From assembly GCF_949296715.1 (NCBI RefSeq), contig NZ_CASFQD010000005.1, forward strand, positions 1 to 37,223: 37,223 nt of DNA. Direction: 5' to 3'. A program made the position numbers and the translations under genes. Positions 27,073 through 34,168 of this stretch are shown here, one piece after another. Numbering within the stretch: position 1 is the first letter of the stretch; each line of letters begins with the position of its first letter. The DNA comes from an uncultured Alistipes sp. (GTDB lineage: Bacteria > Bacteroidota > Bacteroidia > Bacteroidales > Rikenellaceae). The notes beneath the pieces are model-generated. The model was given only the letters and a program-made list of their open reading frames with translations, did not search any database and was not told where the DNA came from.

Positions 27073-28689
27073 CTATGCTTCTTTGTTCGTTTTCATACGC
27101 TCCGCCGCATGGCGCTTGGCGGTCTGGATGCATTCGCGGCGCGGGATGATGACCGACACGCCGCGGTATTCGATCTCCTCGCGGATCATCCGCTTGAGCT
27201 CCTCGCGGTTCTTCGGAAGGGGCACGACGACGCGGATGTGCGCCGGGTCGACGCCGATGCCGGCGCAGATCGACTCCAGACGGCCCGTGCCGGCCGAGTC
27301 CTGACCGCCGGTCATGCCCGTGGTGAGGTTGTCCGAGATGATGACGGTGATGTTGGCCCCCTCGTTCACGGCGTCGAGCAGGCCCGTCATGCCCGAGTGG
27401 GTGAAGGTCGAGTCGCCGATGACGGCCACGGCGGGGTGCTGTCCCGCATCCGCGGCCCCCTTGGCCATGGTGATCGAGGCGCCCATGTCGACGCAGGTGT
27501 CGATGGCGTGGAACGGCGCGAGCCAGCCGAGCGTGTAGCAGCCGATGTCGCTGAAGACGCGGCCGGCGGGGTACTCCTCGCGGATGACCTCCGTCAGTGC
27601 GGTGTACATGTCGCGGTGGCCGCAGCCCTGGCAGAGGGCGGGCGGACGCGGCACGACGATCTGGCTGGCGGCGTGTGCCGGGTGGGGCGCAAGGCCCAGT
27701 GCGGCGCGCACGCTGTCGGGCGTCAGCTCGCCCGTGCGGGGCAGGTCGCCCGTCAGACGGCCGCGCACGACGACCGGCGTGGGCAGGATGCCGCGGATGG
27801 CCTCCTCGACGAAGGGCTGGCCCTCCTCGATGACGAGCAGCGAGCCGCACTCGGCGGCCATGCGGCGGACGAGAGCCCCCGGCAGCGGGTATTGCGAGAC
27901 CTTGAGCACGGGATGCGGGCAGCCGTCGGGGCAGTTTTCCATAAGGTAGTTCCAGGCGATGCCGCAGGTGATGATGCCCGTCGTGCGGTCCTTGCCGTCG
28001 GTGTAGCTGTTGAAGGGGCTCGTTTCGGCCTCCGTCTCGAGGGCGGCGTAGTCCTCGATGAGCCGTTTGTAGCGCACGCGCGAGTTGCCGGGCATGAGCA
28101 CCCACTGGCGCGTGTTGGCCGGGCAGGCGAGCGGGTTCATTTCGCGCAGGTCGGCCGTCTCGACCACGGCGCGCGAGTGTGCCATGCGGGTGGTCAGGCG
28201 CATCAGCACCGGAATGCGGAACCGCTCCGAGAGGTCGAACGCCGCGCGGACCATGTCGTAGGTCTCCTGCTGCGTCGAGGGCTCGAAGACGGGAATCAGC
28301 GAGAATTTGCCGTAGAAGCGCGAGTCCTGTTCGTTCTGCGAGGAGTGCATCGAGGGGTCATCGGCCGCCACGACGACCAGACCGCCGTTGGCTCCGGTCA
28401 TCGCCGAGTTGACGAAGGCGTCGGCGGCGACGTTCATGCCGACATGCTTCATGCAGACCAGGGCGCGCTTGCCGGCGAACGACATGCCGAGCGCCTCCTC
28501 CATGGCGGTCTTCTCGTTGGCCGACCACGTGCAGTGAATGCCGCGTTCGGCCGCAAGCGGGTGTCCCTGTATGTACTCCGTGATTTCCGTGGAGGGCGTG
28601 CCCGGGTAGGCGTAGACGCCCGACAGTCCGGCGTGGAGGGCCCCCAGCGCGAGGGCTTCGTCTCCGAGTAGCAGTTCTCGTCTTGACAT
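27073..28689 (-). CDS. iorA: Indolepyruvate ferredoxin oxidoreductase, alpha subunit
   Basis: A 538-residue TPP-dependent catalytic subunit. The N-terminal pyrimidine-binding half starts LLLGDEALALGALHAGLSGV YAYPGTPSTEI; the TPP-binding half has CQGCGHRDMYTAL (about residue 352) and VIGDSTFTHSGMTGLLDAVN (Mg-TPP motif, about 421). Archaeal IorA continues with a ferredoxin-like domain holding two [4Fe-4S] clusters; here the protein stops shortly after GVSVIIPRRECIQTAKRH with no CxxCxxC motif. The electron path must therefore differ or use a separate protein. The ATG at 28689 lies about 20 bases after a predicted start site. It is first in the catabolic operon. Confidence 0.95.
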   Translation of the reverse strand: MSRRELLLGDEALALGALHAGLSGVYAYPGTPSTEITEYIQGHPLAAERGIHCTWSANEKTAMEEALGMSFAGKRALVCMKHVGMNVAADAFVNSAMTGANGGLVVVAADDPSMHSSQNEQDSRFYGKFSLIPVFEPSTQQETYDMVRAAFDLSERFRIPVLMRLTTRMAHSRAVVETADLREMNPLACPANTRQWVLMPGNSRVRYKRLIEDYAALETEAETSPFNSYTDGKDRTTGIITCGIAWNYLMENCPDGCPHPVLKVSQYPLPGALVRRMAAECGSLLVIEEGQPFVEEAIRGILPTPVVVRGRLTGDLPRTGELTPDSVRAALGLAPHPAHAASQIVVPRPPALCQGCGHRDMYTALTEVIREEYPAGRVFSDIGCYTLGWLAPFHAIDTCVDMGASITMAKGAADAGQHPAVAVIGDSTFTHSGMTGLLDAVNEGANITVIISDNLTTGMTGGQDSAGTGRLESICAGIGVDPAHIRVVVPLPKNREELKRMIREEIEYRGVSVIIPRRECIQTAKRHAAERMKTNKEA

Positions 28690-28716
28690 ATTGGTAGCGG
28701 TATTAGGCTGGTTCTA

Positions 28717-28747
28717 CAAAATTATGAATTTTTAATTGAAATGCAAT
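28717..28747 (-). promoter_or_regulatory. Promoter of the iorA operon
   Basis: On the minus strand ATTG (28747-28744), 19 bases, then TAATTTTG (28724-28717): a full Bacteroidetes -33/-7 pair. It points away from the gntR promoter in the same 214-bp gap. Confidence 0.8.
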
Positions 28748-28852
28748 ATTTCCTGCCGATTTATTAGTTTGCGATTCGAAATATTGAAAATTGTGCAGAT
28801 CGAACTCCCTTTTTATTAGAAAAATGAAAATCTCAAAATGAAACGGAATAAT

Positions 28853-28883
28853 TTTGGTTTGACTGGTTTTTTTGCGATCTTTG
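28853..28883 (+). promoter_or_regulatory. Promoter of the GntR regulator gene
   Basis: TTTG (28853-28856), 19 bases, then GATCTTTG (28876-28883), one base off TAnnTTTG. The ATG is 20 bases downstream. ATTCGAA occurs at 28774-28780 and again at 28891-28897, flanking this promoter; it is a possible but unproven operator half. Confidence 0.7.
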
Positions 28884-28903
28884 CACCTCCATTCGAAGTG
28901 TAG

Positions 28904-29611
28904 ATGAAAATGCAATCGCCGAACAACAATCAGGTCGACACCGTCCTGAAGTACATCAAGGAGGAGCTTTACTCGGGCCGTCTGCATCCCGGGGAGCGGC
29001 TGCCGGCCGAGCGGAAGCTGGCCGAGCAACTCGGTGTGGGGCGTGCGCATGTGCGTGCGGCGTTCCAGAAACTCGAGTTTTACGGTATCGTGCAGACCTT
29101 TCCGCAGAGCGGCACGGTCGTGGCGCAGGAGAAGATGCAGGTGCTTGAACGGATGATGACCGATGCGCTGCAGATCGAGCGCTATGACTTTGCATCGCTC
29201 GTGCACGTGCGGGTGCTGCTCGAAATAGAGGCTGCGCGCCTGTGTGCCCGCAACCGCACGGAGGAGGACCTGCGGACGATCGAGACGGCGCTGCGCGAGT
29301 GCGAGGAGAAGTTCTACACCGAGGAGCGCGTCTCGAAGGACTTTGCCTACCACCAGGCTTTGGCGCGCGGGGCGCACAACCCCGTGATTGCGTCGCTGCT
29401 GCTGGTTATCACGCCCGACGTGCTGCGCTACTACCAGCGCTACCGCGTCTGTACGGTGCCGCAGGAGGAGGTCTTCTACGAGCACCGCGAGCTGCTGCGC
29501 CTGGTGCGCGAGCAGGACGAGGCGGGCGCCGCGGAGATGATCCGCCGCCACCTGCGCTCGCTGCGCGAGTTCGCCGAGACCTGCAACGAGCAGAACCACT
29601 TTCTGGAGTAG
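28904..29611 (+). CDS. GntR-family transcriptional regulator (FCD subfamily)
   Basis: A 235-residue regulator. The N-terminal winged HTH (about 8-75) has RLHPGERLPAERKLAEQLGV followed by GRAHVRAAFQKLEFYG, the classic GntR pattern. The all-helical FCD ligand-binding domain (about 95-225) shows DFAYHQALA (Asp and His metal ligands), then EHRELL and RRHLRSL for the remaining His ligands, so a metal-linked carboxylate effector is expected. It is divergent from the iorA operon, whose promoter lies in the shared gap, so local control by an aryl-pyruvate, arylacetate or related acid is the simple inference. Confidence 0.92.
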   Translation: MKMQSPNNNQVDTVLKYIKEELYSGRLHPGERLPAERKLAEQLGVGRAHVRAAFQKLEFYGIVQTFPQSGTVVAQEKMQVLERMMTDALQIERYDFASLVHVRVLLEIEAARLCARNRTEEDLRTIETALRECEEKFYTEERVSKDFAYHQALARGAHNPVIASLLLVITPDVLRYYQRYRVCTVPQEEVFYEHRELLRLVREQDEAGAAEMIRRHLRSLREFAETCNEQNHFLE

Positions 29612-29681
29612 CAACGACGGACCGTCGGACGCCGCACGCGGGGTTGCGGCATACGCCTTGCGGGCTGACGGCCGGGACCAG

Positions 29682-29703
29682 CCGGAACCAATCCGGAACC
29701 AAT
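29682..29703. repeat. Short 11-bp tandem repeat after gntR
   Basis: CCGGAACCAAT occurs twice in tandem (29682-29692, 29693-29703), with degenerate copies on both sides. It lies in the non-coding gap between convergent genes. No function seen. Confidence 0.7.
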
Positions 29704-29741
29704 CCGGAACAGCCGTTTGGGGCCGCCGGGCCAAATAAAAT

Positions 29742-29773
29742 AAGGGCAGGAGGGTATCGACCTTCCTGCCCTT
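29742..29773. terminator. Bidirectional terminator between gntR and the LRR gene
   Basis: AAGGGCAGGA (29742-29751) pairs with TCCTGCCCTT (29764-29773), extended inward by three pairs including one G-U to a 6-nt loop. GTTGTTTT follows on the plus strand and TATTTTATTT on the minus strand, so it can serve both convergent genes. Confidence 0.9.
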
Positions 29774-29794
29774 GTTGTTTTGGGAATTTGCGGA

Positions 29795-32500
29795 TTAAAA
29801 ATCGTATCCTTCGATTTTGTCGGCAAATTCGCTCCAACCATCTGCCGATTTATAGGCCTCGACCGAGGCCTGCGGAACATAAATTATCGTATAGTCAAAT
29901 GCATTCGAGCCCAAAGTCGGCGGTGTTGTGGCTTTACAGTATATTTTGGTCAGGTTGCTGCATGAAGAGAATGCCTCTTCTCCAATCGTCGTAACTCTGT
30001 CGGGAATGGTAATGCTTGTTAGGCTGCTGCAAAACCAGAATGCGTGTTTTCCAATCGTCGTAACTCCGTCGGGAATGGTAATGCTTGTTAGGCTGCTGCA
30101 AGAATCGAATGCGAACTCTCCAATCGTCGTAACACTTTTAGGAATGGCAATGCTTGTTAAGTTGCGGCAATCTGCGAATGCACTCTGCCCAATCATCGTG
30201 ACCCCGTGAGGAATGGTGTATGCCGTTAAGCCCGATGGAGCAAATGCCACCAATTTCCCGTCCATAACGAGGCATCGTTGATCTGATGAAACATATTTCC
30301 CGGAAAAAGATGTCAGACTGCTGCAACTGGCGAATGCTCCGCCTCCAATCGTTGTAACACTCTCGGGAATGGAAATTTCGGTTATACCGCTGCACTCGCA
30401 GAATGCTTGAAATGCTATGGTTTCAACTCCATGGGGAATGGTAATCCTCGTCAGATTCTTACAGCCAAAAAAGACGTTGTCCCCTATGGTTGTGACTTCA
30501 TTCGGAATGGAGAATTCTGTTAATCCTTCAGGTGCAAAAGCCGCCAATCTTCCATCGACAATCAGGCATCGGTGATCCGATGTAGCATATTTCCCGTAGA
30601 AAGACTCCATGTGGGACCATCCACTAAATACGGATTTTCCTAAAGTCGTAACGTTGTCTGGAATTGTAATACTGGTCAATTTTGCGCAAAAACAGAATGC
30701 CAAATCATCTATTGTAGTAAGGCTTTCAGGAAGTGTAATATCAGTCATGCTGGTGCAATACGAAAATGCTTCATATCCGATAGTGGTAACTTTATCAGGA
30801 ATGATAATGCTTGTCTGTTCGAGCCAAGAGAATGCGTTTGCAGGAATCTCTGTAACTACATCGCTAAATGTGATGATCCCCTGCCCATTCTCATATTTGT
30901 TCTCAATGATATTATCCATCTCCGGATTCCGGAAGATCACTTCCCCGTCCGATGTGGTGTAGAAAATTGTTTTAAGAGGGTCATAGGAGTTTGCCAGCAA
31001 GGGAATATACTCCGACGTCACGTTGCTGTTTCCGTCCGAGATGAACAGGGCTGCGCTGGCCGACTGGTTTCCGGCGAAGAACTCCTCGCCGAGATTCTCA
31101 CCGCTGGCCTTCACCGTGATGACGCCCGTCTCGGCATCGGCCGCAAACTCGACGACCGGCATCTCGATGAACTCGACAGCGCGCGTCTTCGTGTGAACGG
31201 CCTTGACGCTTACGGCGTCCTCCCAAACCTTTTCCAGATCCGTAACAACATTCTTGGGCGAGATCAAAAAGTCCATTTCGGCAATGCCGTTATCCTGTCC
31301 CACGATGCGTCGCACCTCGATCTTGCCGTCGTCGTACTGCGGAACGTACGATACGGACTGGATGCGCTTGAGCAGGGCCGCGATCTCATCGGCCATGTCG
31401 TCGACCTTGTCCTCCAACTCCGACAGGCGGCGTTCAATGTCGTCAATGCGTGTTGTCAGCATCTGCACCTCCTCGTCGATCCGATTGTTGACGCTCTGGA
31501 TTTGCTGAGCAATCTTGGTGTCGATGACGCCGTTGTTTGTCTCGATAGCCGATGCGATGGCCTCCTGATAGGCTTCGGTCAGTTCATTCTTGGCCGTCTC
31601 GATGGCCTTGTTTACCGCCGCAATCTCGCTTGCCAGCTTCTCGTCTGCCGCGGCATCCCCCTCGGCAATGGCTTCCTGCAACAGCTCTATCTTGGCATCG
31701 ATGGCCGCAATGTCGTAGTAATTGGCCAGCTTTTCGTTGACCCAGCTCTTCATCGAGGCAACACAATCGTCGATGGCGGAAGATATGGCTGAAGTATAGG
31801 CTGCGGTGATCTCCTCACGGGCTGTGCCGATCGCAGCCGTATATGCGTCCGTTATCTCTGTAACCTGCTCCTGGATATCGCTCTCCAGCCCGGCTACGGC
31901 GGCGGCGATGTCGGTCTTGATCTTCTCGTTCAGACGCGTTTCCATATCGGCAAGATCCTGATTGATCGTCTCGATGCCGGTGCGAATCGAGGCGATATCG
32001 TCAACCAGACCGTTGTACTGCTCCAACGTCGCAAAAGTCGTCTCCACCCAGTTCCGTTGTGCGTCGACCTTGTTATCCAGGTCGGCGATCTTCTGCTCCA
32101 GCGACTCGTCGGCTGCTTGCAGCGACTCGATCAGTGCGTTGATCGTATCGATCTTGCCCTGAACTTCCAACTTGTAGCTGTTCAACTGTTCGGTGATATC
32201 CGAAAGTCCCGGTTGGGAGTTCTGTCCCAACTCCTCGATCTTGTCTTCCAGATCGGAAATGGATTGTTCGAGGGTACTTACCTTGTCCTGCAGGGTCGCG
32301 ATATAGTTCTTGATTTCAGAGTCGGCCTGTTGGAGCTGCGGCAAGGTCTTTTGTATCGCCTCTATCTGTTGGCTGATTGTCGGCAGCGAGGTGTTTTCCA
32401 GTTTGTCGACCCGATCGGTAAGCTCGTCGATCCGCTCGTCGGTTTTGTTGCAGCCCAGCAGCAACAAGCCACTGAACAACAGGGGTAACAATTTCTTCAT
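29795..32500 (-). CDS. Coiled-coil stalk lipoprotein with BspA-type leucine-rich repeats
   Basis: A 901-residue predicted surface lipoprotein. The lipobox LLLLGC (Cys 17) is followed by a heptad-patterned coiled coil (about 20-380; for example DERIDELTDRVDKLENTSLP and DDIERRLSELEDKVDDMADE) with an Ala-rich middle, a beta-rich domain (about 385-545), and 11 BspA/LRR_5 repeats (about 547-855) of the form IPxxVTTIGxxAFxxCSSLTSIT. Repeats 4 and 7 carry a matching insert (GKYxxSDxRCLxxDG). It ends in a short non-repeat cap. BspA-type proteins bind host or microbial surfaces; here the stalk would hold the repeats away from the cell, which is inference. The gene is clearly more AT-rich than its neighbours and may be acquired. 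Confidence 0.9.
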   Translation of the reverse strand: MKKLLPLLFSGLLLLGCNKTDERIDELTDRVDKLENTSLPTISQQIEAIQKTLPQLQQADSEIKNYIATLQDKVSTLEQSISDLEDKIEELGQNSQPGLSDITEQLNSYKLEVQGKIDTINALIESLQAADESLEQKIADLDNKVDAQRNWVETTFATLEQYNGLVDDIASIRTGIETINQDLADMETRLNEKIKTDIAAAVAGLESDIQEQVTEITDAYTAAIGTAREEITAAYTSAISSAIDDCVASMKSWVNEKLANYYDIAAIDAKIELLQEAIAEGDAAADEKLASEIAAVNKAIETAKNELTEAYQEAIASAIETNNGVIDTKIAQQIQSVNNRIDEEVQMLTTRIDDIERRLSELEDKVDDMADEIAALLKRIQSVSYVPQYDDGKIEVRRIVGQDNGIAEMDFLISPKNVVTDLEKVWEDAVSVKAVHTKTRAVEFIEMPVVEFAADAETGVITVKASGENLGEEFFAGNQSASAALFISDGNSNVTSEYIPLLANSYDPLKTIFYTTSDGEVIFRNPEMDNIIENKYENGQGIITFSDVVTEIPANAFSWLEQTSIIIPDKVTTIGYEAFSYCTSMTDITLPESLTTIDDLAFCFCAKLTSITIPDNVTTLGKSVFSGWSHMESFYGKYATSDHRCLIVDGRLAAFAPEGLTEFSIPNEVTTIGDNVFFGCKNLTRITIPHGVETIAFQAFCECSGITEISIPESVTTIGGGAFASCSSLTSFSGKYVSSDQRCLVMDGKLVAFAPSGLTAYTIPHGVTMIGQSAFADCRNLTSIAIPKSVTTIGEFAFDSCSSLTSITIPDGVTTIGKHAFWFCSSLTSITIPDRVTTIGEEAFSSCSNLTKIYCKATTPPTLGSNAFDYTIIYVPQASVEAYKSADGWSEFADKIEGYDF
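29991..30197. repeat. Near-identical 69-bp DNA repeats in the LRR gene
   Basis: GTAAC(T/A)C recurs at 29991, 30060 and 30129, each followed by GGGAATGGTAATGCTTGTTA or a close variant, so three consecutive 69-bp units (23 codons) are highly alike. Unequal recombination could change repeat number in frame. Confidence 0.85.
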
Positions 32501-32810
32501 GATGTGATTATTTAGATAAACAAATGCCGCCCGTCTTACCGTATCAACTCCTGCTGCGGTGAGTTATGTGCAAAAAGAAAGTGTGGAGTTGTCCGTTTAT
32601 CTGACAGTAGGCATTTGGCATAGCCCGAGAACAAATAAACAATACCCCACACCGAATAAGTATATATCGGAACGATATATGCCTATGTACGGTGATGAGT
32701 GTCTGTACTGCCTATCCTTGCTTACTTAAAAATCGCCAAATTTTACTGTCAAGGATTAGCGAAACACTTTCACTAAATCAGTATGTTGCCATTCGTAGGG
32801 AATGACCTCA

Positions 32811-32818
32811 CAAAGTTA
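32811..32818 (-). promoter_or_regulatory. Possible -7 element for the LRR lipoprotein gene
   Basis: The minus strand reads TAACTTTG, matching TAnnTTTG, but only TGTG-like sequence is found near -33 and the ATG is about 310 bases away. Weak candidate. Confidence 0.3.
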
Positions 32819-33049
32819 GGAAATGTTTTTGATACTCCACACTCTTTTTGGGGTATTGCTACACAAATTTCGCCAAAACAAAGTTTTTATCCAACAATCA
32901 CTTGGCTGGATTTGAAATTTTGTTCGTTGTAACATGGGATTGCCGTCAGCCGTTTCCGGGCTGCTCTTCTGTTGCTGATTGGTGGCTGCATCCTGCTTGC
33001 AAGACAGAAAAAGAGGTCGCCATGCGGATGGCAACCTTCCTAAACGCAA

Positions 33050-33077
33050 GAAGGAGCGCCTTTTCAGACCCTCCTTC
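33050..33077 (-). terminator. Possible terminator after tRNA-Arg
   Basis: On the minus strand GAAGGAG (33077-33071) pairs with CTCCTTC (33056-33050) around a 14-nt loop, followed by TTGCGTTT. It begins 5 bases past the tRNA 3' end. The short stem makes this tentative. Confidence 0.45.
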
Positions 33078-33081
33078 CTTG

Positions 33082-33155
33082 TGACGCCGACAGGACTCAA
33101 ACCTGTAACCTTCTGATCCGTAGTCAGATGCTCTATTCAATTAAGCTACGGCGCC
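33082..33155 (-). tRNA. tRNA-Arg (anticodon ACG)
   Basis: A 74-nt cloverleaf on the minus strand. The acceptor arms GGCGCCG and CGGCGTC pair (one G-U). The D arm has GCTTAATTGAATAGAGC. The anticodon stem TCTGA/TCAGA encloses the loop CTACGGA, giving anticodon ACG (read as ICG after deamination, decoding CGN). The T arm is ACAGG/CCTGT around TTTGAGT. The discriminator base is A, and CCA is not encoded. Confidence 0.95.
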
Positions 33156-33173
33156 ATTCCTTTATTGCGAGTG

Positions 33174-33205
33174 CAAATGTACGGCAAAAATCCGAATCCC
33201 GCAAA
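33174..33205 (-). promoter_or_regulatory. Promoter of tRNA-Arg
   Basis: On the minus strand TTTG (33205-33202), 20 bases, then TACATTTG (33181-33174): an excellent Bacteroidetes promoter, about 18 bases before the mature tRNA 5' end. Confidence 0.85.
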
Positions 33206-33468
33206 TAATTCCGAAGATTTTTTAATAAAAAATATTGTCCAGACACTTTCTGCACCGTATGCCGGACAGTATCAGCCGGTTACGGATGATGCTCCGGCCG
33301 GTTGTCCGTAACGGCATGCCGGCTCGGACGGGAAAAATGGTCCGGAGATGCTTCGGAAACGGCCCAGGAGCGGTTCAAAACCGCTTCGGGAACGGTTCGG
33401 GATGCTTCGGGTCCGGGCGGGCCGTTCGGCAACAGTCCGAAAGCAGTCCGGGCCGCTTCCGGCGGCGC
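33206..33468. other. Gene-free GC-rich stretch between tRNA-Arg promoter and ruvC
   Basis: No gene is seen here. From about 33270 it is rich in imperfect CGGTTCGGG- and ATGCTTCGG-like repeats, and it has a small hairpin AGCGGTT/AACCGCT (33369-33375, 33379-33385) that lacks a U-tract, so a ruvC terminator is not clear. Confidence 0.5.
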
Positions 33469-34086
33469 TTACTTGACCTCCCGGTCGGGATGCTCCTTCA
33501 GGAAGTGCTCCCAGCTCTGCGACCCGCTGCGCGAGGCCGCCTTCTTGCCGCCGCCGAGCCCCTTGACGCGCTCCGGACCGAGGGCCGCCTGGAGCGGGCT
33601 CGAGGTCGTGTAGTAGTGGCAGAGCGCCACGGCCATGCCGTCCGTGGCATCGAGGCGCCGCAGCGGACGCTCGACGCCGAGCGTGCGGCAGACGATCGCC
33701 GCGACCTGCTCCTTGGCGGCCGAGCCGCGGCCCGTGATGTTCTGCTTGATGCGCGTCGGGGCGTACTCGAAGACCTGCAGCCCGCGGCTTAACGCGGCGG
33801 CCATCGCCACGCCCTGCGCCCGCCCGAGCTTGAGCATCGACTGTACGTTCTCGCCGAAGAAGGGCGACTCGAGCGCCACCTCGCGCGGGTGGTATTCGTC
33901 GATCAGCGCCCCGACCCGCTCGAAGATGTAACGCAGCTTGGCGTAGGGGTCCGCGAGCTTGTGCAGGTCGATGTCGCCCAGCACGACCGAGCGCACGCGG
34001 CGTCCCGCGACCTCCAGCACGCCGTAACCCATGTAGTTCGTGCCGGGGTCGATGCCCATGATGCGGTATGTCTCGTTGGCGGTCAT
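33469..34086 (-). CDS. ruvC: Crossover junction endodeoxyribonuclease RuvC
   Basis: A 205-residue Holliday-junction resolvase, which acts as a dimer with RuvAB to cut recombination intermediates. Acidic catalytic residues are seen in IMGIDPGT (Asp), ALESPFFGENVQSMLKLGRA (Glu) and DATDGMAVALCHYY (Asp pair). A Lys/Gly/Ser-rich tail of about 40 residues (VKGLGGGKKAASRSGSQSWE) extends past the usual core. The ATG at 34086 lies only 20 bases after the U-tract of the upstream gene's terminator, and no own promoter is evident, so readthrough may express it. Confidence 0.96.
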   Translation of the reverse strand: MTANETYRIMGIDPGTNYMGYGVLEVAGRRVRSVVLGDIDLHKLADPYAKLRYIFERVGALIDEYHPREVALESPFFGENVQSMLKLGRAQGVAMAAALSRGLQVFEYAPTRIKQNITGRGSAAKEQVAAIVCRTLGVERPLRRLDATDGMAVALCHYYTTSSPLQAALGPERVKGLGGGKKAASRSGSQSWEHFLKEHPDREVK

Positions 34087-34105
34087 CGTGTCGACGGGGA
34101 ATCGG

Positions 34106-34146
34106 AAAACGCCCCTCCGGACAGCGAATCGGAACCGAAGGGGCGT
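34106..34146 (-). terminator. Terminator after the TlpA-like gene
   Basis: On the minus strand ACGCCCCTTCGG (34146-34135) pairs with CCGGAGGGGCGT (34120-34109), 12 bp with one G-U, loop of 14 nt, then TTTT. It lies between the TlpA-like gene stop (34169) and the ruvC start (34086). Confidence 0.85.
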
Positions 34147-34168
34147 CGATGCGTTGTCTGCGTGAGGA

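Larger units (their letters stand above)
32501..33081. other. Gene-free stretch between the LRR gene and tRNA-Arg
   Basis: I see no credible gene in these 581 bases. They contain a palindrome ATATATCG/CGATATAT (32662-32669, 32673-32680), two 9-bp inverted repeat pairs (GTGTGGAGT 32581-32589 with 32834-32842; CAATACCCC 32640-32648 with 32850-32858), a minus-strand TAACTTTG (32818-32811) that could be a -7 box, and a possible tRNA terminator at 33050-33077. If transcripts of the LRR gene start near 32805 they have a leader of about 300 bases. Confidence 0.6.

Noticed and set aside
32816..33100. Small open frames next to tRNA-Arg
   Set aside because: They read into the tRNA gene or have no recognisable content, and no promoter or start context supports them.
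29795..33155. Genomic island integrated at the tRNA-Arg 3' end
   Set aside because: Composition and position fit, but I found no integrase gene and no second copy of the tRNA 3' end to the left, so it is not claimed as an element.
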